DNA of 64,000 nt from NCBI GenBank assembly GCA_035949375.1, contig DASZIG010000038.1, positions 1 through 64,000 on the forward strand, given 5' to 3'. Origin of the DNA: Gp13-AA77 sp035949375. GTDB taxonomy: Bacteria > Acidobacteriota > Terriglobia > UBA7540. Below the pieces are notes generated by a model. The model was not told the DNA's origin and searched no databases. It saw only the letters and a program-made list of their open reading frames with translations. Within the stretch, counting starts at the first letter, position 1, and each line of letters begins with the position of its first letter. Shown one piece after another: positions 7,490 through 15,104 of this stretch. Made by a program: the position numbers and the translations under genes.

Positions 7490-9451
7490 TCATCCCCGGC
7501 TCACGGCTTCCTTCGACTCGTCGAGCGTCACCGCGATCTGTTCCCACTCGCGCATCATCTCACCGAGGCTCCGGCGCAGCTCGTCGATCCTTTTGGCGAG
7601 CCGGATGGACTCCTCGGCGCTCTTGAAGTTCCCGAGGCCGGTCTCGCAGGCGGCGACCTCGGCTTCCGCGCGCGTGATCTCTTCTTCGAGCTCCTGGCGG
7701 CGGTCCTGCATCTGGCGAAGCAGGATCGGGTTTGGCTTCTTCGCTCGCCCCGCCGGCTCTTTCAGCTTGCCGTTGTCCCCGCCGGCCGCGAAAACAGTTT
7801 CACTCTCCGGGCCGCCGGGCGGGCCGCCGGGACGCGGGGCGCGTCCCTCTTTCTGCCACAGATAATCCTCGTAATTGCCCGGATAATCGTGGATTTCACC
7901 GCCGCCGATCTCGAAGATGCGCGTGGCCAGCTTGTCAATAAAGTAGCGGTCGTGCGAGACGAACACCACGGTGCCGGTGTATTTGCGGAGCGATTCGAGC
8001 AGCACGTCTTTGGCGCGCAGATCCAGGTGGTTGGTGGGCTCATCGAGCAGCAGGAAATTCGGCGGACGCAGCAGCATGCGCGCCAGGGCGTAGCGATTGC
8101 GCTCGCCGCCTGAAAGCACGCGGATGCGCTTGAAGACCTCGTCGTCCGAGAACAGAAAACATCCGAGCAGGGTGCGGAGCTGGGTCTGACCGCTGAGCGC
8201 GGCCGGCGCCACGCTTGCGATGTCGTCAATCAGGCGCGCCTCGGGATCGAGCGCCTTGTACTGGTCTTGCGCGAAGTAGTCCACTTCCACGTTATGGCCC
8301 GGGCGCATCTCGCCCGCGGTCGCCTTTTCGGCGCCCGCCAGCAGCTTGATCAAGGTCGACTTCCCGGCGCCGTTCACCCCCACCAGGCCCACGCGATCGG
8401 CGCGATTGATCACGAAGTTCACGCCCGCGAACACCCGCTTCGAGTCATAGCTCTTGGCCACGCCGCGAAACTCCGCCACCATCCGTCCGCTCGCCGGAGG
8501 CTGGGGAAACGAGAAGTGAATGGTTTTCTCCTCGGGCGGCAGCTCGATTCTTTCGATCTTCTGCAGTTCCTTGATCCGGCTCTGCACCTGCCGCGCCTTC
8601 GTGGCCTGATAGCGGAAGCGGTTGATGAACACTTCCAGGTGGTGGATGCGCTCCTGCTGATTGTTGTAGGCGGATTCGAGCTGCGTCTTGCGATCCTCTT
8701 TCTGCGTGAGATAGCGGTCGTAGTTGCCCGTGTAAAACCAGGCGCGGCGGTTCCAGATTTCGAGGATCTTGTTCACCGTCACGTCCAGAAAATAGCGGTC
8801 ATGCGAGACCAGGACGAAAGCGTGGGGATAACTTTCAAGATACTGCTCCAGCCAGTTGCGCGCCTCGAGATCGAGGTGGTTGGTGGGCTCATCAAGCAGC
8901 AACAGGTTGGGCTTGATCAACAGGAGCTTGGCCAGGGCCACACGCATCTGCCAGCCGCCCGAAAACTCCTCCGTCGGACGCGCCTGATCCTCGCGCGAGA
9001 ATCCCAGGCCGTTGAGCACGGCGCCCGCTTGCGCTTCCAGCGAATATCCGTCGCGCCGCTGGAACTCGGTTTCGAGGTTGTGGTAGCGTCCGGTGACGCG
9101 CCCATATTCCTCGCCGGCGGGGTCAAGCTCCGCCATCCGGTGCATGAGCGCTTCCATCTCCTTTTCCATCTCGAGCAGGTTCGCAAACACGGAGAGACAC
9201 TCTTCGAGCACGCTGCGGCCGGAGAGGGCAAGACCGTCCTGCGGAAGGTACCCCCGGGTGATGCCCTTGGCGGTCGAAAGCGATCCGTCGTCGAGCGTCT
9301 CAATACCGGCCAGCACCTTCAGCAGGGTCGATTTGCCGGTGCCGTTTCCGCCCACCAGGCCGATGCGGTCGCCCGGCGTCAGAAGCCAGTCGAGGCCCTC
9401 AAAGAGCACCTTGGAGCCGAAGTGCTTCCCGGCCGAAGAAAGTTGGATCAT
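7490..9451 (-). CDS. ABC-F family ATPase (Uup/YdiF-like translation factor)
   Basis: 653 residues: two ABC domains on one chain with no membrane segment. Domain 1 has GGNGTGKST and LLDEPTNHLDLEARNWLE. The second has GVNGAGKST, LSGGERNR and LLLDEPTNHLDLRAKD. A charged linker (residues about 230-300, with SRIKELQKIERIELPPEEK) separates them as in ABC-F proteins. The C-terminal 80 residues form a coiled coil, as in Uup or YdiF. Such proteins bind ribosomes, often at the E site, and relieve stalled or drug-bound states. No antibiotic-resistance subtype can be named from sequence alone. Confidence 0.92.
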   Translation of the reverse strand: MIQLSSAGKHFGSKVLFEGLDWLLTPGDRIGLVGGNGTGKSTLLKVLAGIETLDDGSLSTAKGITRGYLPQDGLALSGRSVLEECLSVFANLLEMEKEMEALMHRMAELDPAGEEYGRVTGRYHNLETEFQRRDGYSLEAQAGAVLNGLGFSREDQARPTEEFSGGWQMRVALAKLLLIKPNLLLLDEPTNHLDLEARNWLEQYLESYPHAFVLVSHDRYFLDVTVNKILEIWNRRAWFYTGNYDRYLTQKEDRKTQLESAYNNQQERIHHLEVFINRFRYQATKARQVQSRIKELQKIERIELPPEEKTIHFSFPQPPASGRMVAEFRGVAKSYDSKRVFAGVNFVINRADRVGLVGVNGAGKSTLIKLLAGAEKATAGEMRPGHNVEVDYFAQDQYKALDPEARLIDDIASVAPAALSGQTQLRTLLGCFLFSDDEVFKRIRVLSGGERNRYALARMLLRPPNFLLLDEPTNHLDLRAKDVLLESLRKYTGTVVFVSHDRYFIDKLATRIFEIGGGEIHDYPGNYEDYLWQKEGRAPRPGGPPGGPESETVFAAGGDNGKLKEPAGRAKKPNPILLRQMQDRRQELEEEITRAEAEVAACETGLGNFKSAEESIRLAKRIDELRRSLGEMMREWEQIAVTLDESKEAVSRG

Positions 9452-9722
9452 GGTGGGTCCTGCTTACGCCAACGCGCCACGTCATAGCGTGGGCTCGTAT
9501 GCCCTCTCTTTCAACTATATCAGGCTGAAGGGCGAGGAGCCGATCACCGTCTTAGTCTCCGTGGCCCCTCTCCCCAAAAGCAGTTAACACTGATGTCGCC
9601 GAGAGGCTTCTTGTGCTGTGTGTTTGAGCCTTGGGCTCAGAGGCACGGAGAAGCCCGAGCCTGAAAGTTTCTTGGGTCCGCGCGTCATGCCGGGCGCGTA
9701 ATCAGATACGGAGGGTCCAGGC

Positions 9723-10724
9723 TTGACGGCAGCGTTGCGTCTTATCGCGGTTCTCTGGCTGGCCGGACTTTCGCTGGCGGCTGAAGCGCAGAATCCGGCC
9801 TCGACCGGGCAATCTGCCTCAGCGCCGGCCCAGGCGAGTGAGACCTCGAACTCCGCTACGGCTCCGCAGCCGGATCGGGCGCCCTCGAACGCGGCTCCGC
9901 TGAGCGCCGAGGACATCATGGCACGCGTGGCCGCCAATCAGGATCGCAGCGATGCGCAGCGCGGCGAATACCTCTATCATCAGCGCGTCCACATCATGAT
10001 TCAGAAAGCGAACGGCACGCGGATGCGGGACGAGACCGGCGACTACATGGTGACGCCGACCGCCGATGGCACCAAAAAGGAGCTTATCGACGTTCAAGGC
10101 CACTATCGCCAGAAGGGCAGGTATATCGAGTTCCACGGCAAGCCCGTGCCGGATGAGGACGGCATCGACGGCAGCATGTTGCAGGGGTTCCGGGACGACC
10201 TGATGAATGACAAATCCAAAGACGGTCTCGCGAGCGACCTGTTTCCACTCACTACTGAAGCTCAAAAGAGTTACCGCTTCCAGCTCGTAAGTCAGGAGAT
10301 CGTTCACGGCCGGCCCACCTACCGCCTGAGGTTCAGCCCCAAAGACAGCTCGGATATCGACTGGGCCGGTGAGGCCGATATCGACGTGGCTGACTTCGAG
10401 CCCGTGCGCGTTTACACAAAGCTCTCACGTCCCATCCCTTTTCTGATCCGGAAGTTCCTGGTGGATCTGCCGGGCGTGGGCTTCAACGTGGAATACCAGC
10501 GCCAGCCGGACGGCGTGTGGTTCCCCTCGAGCTTCGGCACCGAGTTCCGCCTGCGGGTTCTGATGATGTTCGCGCGCAACATCATCATCTCCATGAGCAA
10601 CAGCGACTTCGAGCGCGCCCACGTGGAGCACAGCGTCCAGTTTGAGGGCGAGGCCCCCGCCGCCAAACCCGATAACATCGCCGGGAGTCTCTCGGACTCG
10701 CCCGCCGCGCCATCTCCGCATTGA
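9723..10724 (+). CDS. Exported protein, possibly LolA/outer-membrane-lipoprotein-carrier-like
   Basis: 333 residues. A signal peptide (LRLIAVLWLAGLSLAAEAQ) is followed by an Ala/Ser/Pro-rich linker and a predicted beta-rich domain containing DETGDYMVTPTADGTKKELI and IDVADFEPVRVYTKL. That pattern recalls LolA-like or DUF1571-type outer membrane lipoprotein folds, but the match is weak. The start is a TTG with GGAGG about 8 bases upstream; no nearer ATG is in frame. It is probably periplasmic. A GC hairpin follows 20 bp after the stop. Confidence 0.6.
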   Translation: MTAALRLIAVLWLAGLSLAAEAQNPASTGQSASAPAQASETSNSATAPQPDRAPSNAAPLSAEDIMARVAANQDRSDAQRGEYLYHQRVHIMIQKANGTRMRDETGDYMVTPTADGTKKELIDVQGHYRQKGRYIEFHGKPVPDEDGIDGSMLQGFRDDLMNDKSKDGLASDLFPLTTEAQKSYRFQLVSQEIVHGRPTYRLRFSPKDSSDIDWAGEADIDVADFEPVRVYTKLSRPIPFLIRKFLVDLPGVGFNVEYQRQPDGVWFPSSFGTEFRLRVLMMFARNIIISMSNSDFERAHVEHSVQFEGEAPAAKPDNIAGSLSDSPAAPSPH

Positions 10725-10744
10725 TGACCGTCGCACCGCGCCGG

Positions 10745-10773
10745 CGCAGACCCTGGGGCAGAAAGGGTCTGCG
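10745..10773. repeat. Perfect 10-bp hairpin (REP-like palindrome, copy 2)
   Basis: CGCAGACCCT, a 9-base loop and AGGGTCTGCG. It lies between two convergent genes, like copy 1 at 7082. The outer arms CGCAGACC/GGTCTGCG are identical in both copies. No T-run follows. Confidence 0.55.
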
Positions 10774-10804
10774 TCGCCCAAGCATCGACGCGGGCCGCGG
10801 CCCT

Positions 10805-11122
10805 TCAACCCCCGTATTCCTTGGCGGCCTTGCCAAGCGATGGAGCGGCCGCGGCCAGGTCTTGCGGGTTCATGACGGGCCGGAGAGAGACCTGGGCGTT
10901 GAACGCGAGAAACCAAGGCTCGGCGATCGCCGGAATCTGCGATGAGTCCGTCATGTCAAACACGATGGAACCCGACCGGTTGCCGTTGTCGTCCGCAAGG
11001 AAATAGGCCGCTTCCGGCTTCAGATCAGCGAGGATTTTTTCGATCGTGGAACCCAGGGTTCCGTTCTTGATGGCGGCATTGCCGGCCTCCACAGGAATCG
11101 ATACTCTCAGCAACATTCGCAT
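10805..11122 (-). CDS. Small conserved protein, ferredoxin-like fold likely
   Basis: 105 residues beginning MRMLLRVSIPVEAGNAAIK. A strong ribosome site (TAAGGAGG) lies about 8 bases before the ATG. The alternating beta/alpha pattern and the conserved GSIVFDMTDSSQIPAIAEPWF segment resemble small dimeric alpha/beta-barrel proteins found in many soil bacteria, with no established activity. There is no signal peptide. The 280 bp upstream, toward the McrC gene, hold nothing I can support. Confidence 0.65.
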   Translation of the reverse strand: MRMLLRVSIPVEAGNAAIKNGTLGSTIEKILADLKPEAAYFLADDNGNRSGSIVFDMTDSSQIPAIAEPWFLAFNAQVSLRPVMNPQDLAAAAPSLGKAAKEYGG

Positions 11123-11405
11123 ACGCTTTCCTCCTTAGGGAAATGAAGAGTCGTTTTGATACCGCTGCGGCGCACGGTAATCAACGCAGGCTTGCGTGTT
11201 CGGCGATGCCTCAAAATGGGGCTCGAACAGAAGTCACGGCGATATGATCCGAGATGCCGGTCACACTTGTGCGCCTGGCGGCAAGGCCCTATTGAGTTAT
11301 CACGATCCCCAAGGTCTGTAAAGTCGCCAACTGGTTATTGGTCCAGAGCCCACCCGGATCCAGCGAGCGGCAGGTGGACGATGGGCGCGCTCGCGCTGAT
11401 CGCGG

Positions 11406-12905
11406 CTATTGATCGCCAAACCGTTCCCGTTGGGCCCTGCGAATGCGTTCCGCCAGGGGTCCAGCGTATTGACTGACGGCGGCACACATTGGCACTGCGG
11501 TCAGCCAAACCTGAATGCGGCGTCCCGCGCTCGGGAGCTCAGCCTGGTGAAATAACCGACCGCGCTCCCTAAGTGAGTCCCACGTAGCCATAGAGCACGG
11601 ATAAACCAGGCAGCAGATCACGCTCGCGCTCGTGGGCAAGTTGGCGTAGGCCAACACTTGCAACAGGTCCTGCCGATGCTGTTCGCGCACGTCTGCCTCT
11701 TGCCCGTGCCAGCCTCGCTCCTGCAACTCCTCCCAGTGCCGCTTGTACTTGGCGTCCACGACGACGGTGATTCCTTCGAGTTCAAGGAGTAGATCAGGAA
11801 TCAACGAGCGCTGCGAGCCCGTGTACGGTGGCTCCCATGAAAGAGGTGAAACTGTCTCGCGACAACGGGCCACCCGCAGACTCCCGCCCGTGCTCAGAGC
11901 GACGGTGCGCATGACCGTCTCGACCCAGGCCTCGAAGAATTGTTCCATTGGCATGGTCCACGGTATTCCTTCCAAGTCACTCAAGCCCGCGAGTCCACGG
12001 TCCTCCAACGTCCAATCGATCGCCTGTAGGCCTTCCATGAAAGTGTCGTTCCGGAGCGGCCGACGCATCCAGCCCTCGATCTGTTGTGCGTTAGGGCGGC
12101 GGCTTGCCACACTTTGAACACGCAATAGGAGCGATTCCGCGAAGGAGATTAGCCGATGGACAAAAGAACCTTGCTCGCGCTGGGTCTCCAGTGAGCGAAG
12201 CTGCTTTTCGAGGACTAAACGAATCGCGCCCTTGAGGTCGCGATCATCGCGAAGATCTGGAAAGGTACAGGGCACCGAGAGGAACTTGGCTTTTGACATC
12301 TCGCTGCAATACGCTGTCCAGGCCACATTGCCCTTCGGAGCCGGCCTTGCCTCGCGCACGATCTCAAAACGGCGCTCGAGCCGGTCCAACAACCGCTTCA
12401 GCCGGGCGAGGATCATGAATGAGAGCACCCACGCAGGTACGCGCCGTTCCGATCGTTTGAGCAGCGGGAGGCATAGTGGAGACGGGCTGATCAGCCATCC
12501 CATTTCTGCAAGCATGGGACCGATGCCGGACCATGGGAATCTAGGCTGGACGACGATCCCGAAGTCCGGTTTAGCACTGAGTGGGGAAATTAGTGGCAAA
12601 GCGCCGACGGCGCTGCCCGATTCGATCACAAGCAGAACGTCGCGTCCGTCGTAGTCGCGGCGAACTGCGACCTGAATCAGGTCGAGAAATGCCCTGTTCT
12701 GGCTGATGAACTGATCCGCCAATCGAGCTGCTTGTGACGCCGGGTCCATGGACCCACGAACGGCAAAGAACTCGGCAGCCGACTCGGTGATCCTCGAGTG
12801 GTCCTGCAACTCGAGGCAGATGTCACGGCTCGGCTCCACCCGGAGCAAGGCAGGCCGCGCGCCCACACCGCCTCGCGGTGTTCGGCGGTAGCCACCGCGA
12901 TTCAT
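11406..12905 (-). CDS. McrC-like restriction endonuclease subunit
   Basis: 499 residues from the ATG at 12905, which overlaps the McrB-like stop by 4 bases (ATGA). A PD-(D/E)XK core lies near residues 365-395: SLIPDLLLELEGITVVVDAKYK supplies the Asp and the DxK pair. This matches the McrC/DUF2357 nuclease subunit, which is driven by an McrB-type motor to cut DNA with modified cytosine or other modified bases. An open frame extends upstream to 13184 but runs through the McrB gene, so that extension was rejected. It is the last gene of a three-gene minus-strand operon. Confidence 0.82.
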   Translation of the reverse strand: MNRGGYRRTPRGGVGARPALLRVEPSRDICLELQDHSRITESAAEFFAVRGSMDPASQAARLADQFISQNRAFLDLIQVAVRRDYDGRDVLLVIESGSAVGALPLISPLSAKPDFGIVVQPRFPWSGIGPMLAEMGWLISPSPLCLPLLKRSERRVPAWVLSFMILARLKRLLDRLERRFEIVREARPAPKGNVAWTAYCSEMSKAKFLSVPCTFPDLRDDRDLKGAIRLVLEKQLRSLETQREQGSFVHRLISFAESLLLRVQSVASRRPNAQQIEGWMRRPLRNDTFMEGLQAIDWTLEDRGLAGLSDLEGIPWTMPMEQFFEAWVETVMRTVALSTGGSLRVARCRETVSPLSWEPPYTGSQRSLIPDLLLELEGITVVVDAKYKRHWEELQERGWHGQEADVREQHRQDLLQVLAYANLPTSASVICCLVYPCSMATWDSLRERGRLFHQAELPSAGRRIQVWLTAVPMCAAVSQYAGPLAERIRRAQRERFGDQ

Positions 12906-14374
12906 AGGCTGTCGAGCCATTGCAAATAACTTCGAATGGGTTCGGCGAATCCACCTACATAGCCCTGAGCCAAGTACTCCCGCAGGAGCGGGGCCAGGCT
13001 CGTTCTTAAATTGCGTTTCGCGCGGTCGCGATCCTTTTCGAGGAAATAAGAGTGACCAGGAACAAGGTCGAAGGCGTCGTCTGGAGCATGTTCCACGAAG
13101 ATCGAGATTAGCTTCTCGAACGCGGACATCGTAAGTTCGCAACCACAGTCCCGTACGGCCGCCGAGCTGGGCCACATCGACCAAAAAGCAAACCTCCGCC
13201 TCACGGCCACGTCAACGATGCCGATACTGCGGTCCGCAGTGTTCATCGTTCCCAGAACGTGAAGATTGTCAGGCAAATGTAGAGTCCTGTGAAAGGGCTC
13301 GCCGAAATTGTAAGCGAGGGTAATTTCCCGACGCTTCTCGGCCTCGGGCTCAAGCAAGTAGATTGCCTCACCCAGAATCTTGCTAAGGTCGGCGCGGTTG
13401 ATCTCGTCGATGTGCAATAAATACGGCTTTGACGAATCCGCAGAGGCGGCCGATGCCGCTTCCATCAAGAACCCCGGAGTCGGTTCGAACCGAAAGCCGA
13501 GTGCGCCATCCGCGTGGGCCTGAGAGGGCGCGAGGCCACCGATGAAGCTTTCATAGGTCGCATTCGGATGGAACTGAATCGAGCGGCCAAATCCTGCGTA
13601 ATCGTTGGCCAGAATCATCCCCGCCATTCTCGTCTTTCCTGTTCCGGGGGTTCCCTGAAGGATCACGTATCGACGCTGCTTGAGCAGGTCGATGATTTCG
13701 GCCTGATTCGTATCCGGCATGAGGTGTGCGAACCAGTTCGACTGAATCGATTCTGATTCAGCCTTGTACGCCGCCAGCGGAAATTCGCCACGCTCTTCGA
13801 ACATCACATCCAGCATGGCCGCAAGCGCGTCCGCGGTGGCTGAGCGTTCGTCAGTGGGCTTATAAAGCGCGTACATCACTTTGCCGTAGCGTTTGAAAAC
13901 TCTGTCGTAAGCTGACCAAGCGCGCTCGACAGCTTCTGGGAGGTCGGTATCGATGCGCGTGGGGTCGTGCTTGGCCCAAGCGACCAAGTCTCCATGTCCG
14001 AACGAGTGATTCAACCATGCGCAGATCGCCCGCATTTTTCGGGCATGTCCGGGCCGACCAAGGATAGCCTCGTCCGGGGCCAACCCGTTGGTGCCGATCC
14101 CCATTCCAATTAGGCCCGGCGAGTCCTCTGCCGGGAAGAGCACGAAGGACATTCCACCGTAAGGGCCCGCGTCGGGATTAGAGGGGTGGATGTACGCTGC
14201 GTAGGGCACGCCCGTCTCACTGCCTTGCATATCGGGGGCGCGCAGCTTCACAGATTCCTCCGCACGCTTTCTATAGCGGCTTCCGAAGAGAGCAGCGAGC
14301 GCATCTCTATTGCGCGTCTTCCAAGACTCCATCGTTTTGGCGTAGATGACGTCCAGCAGCAGCTCAAAGCTCAT
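12902..14374 (-). CDS. McrB-like AAA+ NTPase with N-terminal recognition domain
   Basis: 490 residues. The C-terminal half is an McrB-type AAA+ motor: Walker A GTPGTGKT (about residue 240), Walker B LLHIDEINRADLSK, and the McrB signature LGTMNTADRSI followed by VRRRFAFW with the arginine fingers. The N-terminal 200 residues (GGMSFVLFPAEDSPGLIGMGIGTNG) would be the specificity domain that senses modified DNA; I do not recognise the fold for certain. It overlaps the HNH-like gene by 11 bases and the McrC gene by 4, so the three are expressed together. The target modification is unknown. Confidence 0.85.
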   Translation of the reverse strand: MSFELLLDVIYAKTMESWKTRNRDALAALFGSRYRKRAEESVKLRAPDMQGSETGVPYAAYIHPSNPDAGPYGGMSFVLFPAEDSPGLIGMGIGTNGLAPDEAILGRPGHARKMRAICAWLNHSFGHGDLVAWAKHDPTRIDTDLPEAVERAWSAYDRVFKRYGKVMYALYKPTDERSATADALAAMLDVMFEERGEFPLAAYKAESESIQSNWFAHLMPDTNQAEIIDLLKQRRYVILQGTPGTGKTRMAGMILANDYAGFGRSIQFHPNATYESFIGGLAPSQAHADGALGFRFEPTPGFLMEAASAASADSSKPYLLHIDEINRADLSKILGEAIYLLEPEAEKRREITLAYNFGEPFHRTLHLPDNLHVLGTMNTADRSIGIVDVAVRRRFAFWSMWPSSAAVRDCGCELTMSAFEKLISIFVEHAPDDAFDLVPGHSYFLEKDRDRAKRNLRTSLAPLLREYLAQGYVGGFAEPIRSYLQWLDSL

Positions 14375-14894
14375 GGTGATTCTCTCGCTCTGTTACGGAC
14401 CTTCGGCAGCCTTTGATTCTTGGCCTTGCGCCAGCGATCGCTGCCAGATAAAGACCCGCCGTCCGTTCGGCATCGCACGCTTCGCAAATTGCCCAGAAGT
14501 CTTTCGAATCGTCAGAGGCATACCGCTCTAACGGTTTCTTAGGGGCCACCACCAGGGTAATGCCGTGGATTTCAACGGACTTGCAGCAGAGCTGGCAGCG
14601 GCTGCGAGCCCGGTGAAGAACTTGAAACCGTAACCCAAGGCTGATGTGGCCTGCTTCCCAGTTAAGCCGAGGGTTGTCGCCATGGGCGGCCTGCTGCGAG
14701 GTGACCTTCTCAATCACGAACCAGTCATCGAGTTCAGCGATTCGGCGATCGAGATGCCTCAAATCTTCGCTGCTCACGCCTTTGTTCTCGAGCTCCCGTC
14801 TGATCTGGCCACTCGAAATACCGTGTCGGAACTGCTTCATCACCTCGATGATGCGAAGGTGAATGCTCGCGGGTTGGCTGTTTTTTCTCCCCAT
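14364..14894 (-). CDS. HNH-like zinc-finger protein with degenerate active site
   Basis: 176 residues. An N-terminal winged-helix-like part (IHLRIIEVMKQF...SGQIRRELENKGV) is followed by a treble-clef region with two Cys pairs, CQLC and CEAC, at HNH-like spacing. Where an HNH nuclease has the metal-binding Asp-His, this protein has LVVAPKKP, so the general base is missing. It is probably a DNA-binding or structural relative rather than an active nuclease. It is the first gene of the McrBC operon and overlaps the McrB gene by 11 bases. A role in recruiting McrBC is plausible but unproven. Confidence 0.65.
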   Translation of the reverse strand: MGRKNSQPASIHLRIIEVMKQFRHGISSGQIRRELENKGVSSEDLRHLDRRIAELDDWFVIEKVTSQQAAHGDNPRLNWEAGHISLGLRFQVLHRARSRCQLCCKSVEIHGITLVVAPKKPLERYASDDSKDFWAICEACDAERTAGLYLAAIAGARPRIKGCRRSVTERENHHEL

Positions 14895-15104
14895 GCCTCG
14901 ACTTTCACTCAGGGTGGCCCGCTGCCGGCGACGCCCTAGTCCGGTTGAGGAATATCACTATTGGGTGCGCAAGGCAAGTGGAGATGCCGCGCGCCCTGCC
15001 AACGCGAGCCCGGTGAGCAAACCTGCTGGAGCCGCAGGCGTTGCGGACCGCCGCCACCAAGGTGTATCTTGCTTCATCCGGTCCTGATCCCTTGGAGGAT
15101 CCTG

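Noticed and set aside
8267..9487. Plus-strand ORF of 406 codons opposite the ABC-F gene
   Set aside because: It is antisense shadow of the ABC-F ATPase with His/Arg-rich composition and no domain.
12906..13184. N-terminal extension of the McrC frame
   Set aside because: It runs through the McrB gene in another frame; the ATG at 12905 overlapping the McrB stop is the better start.
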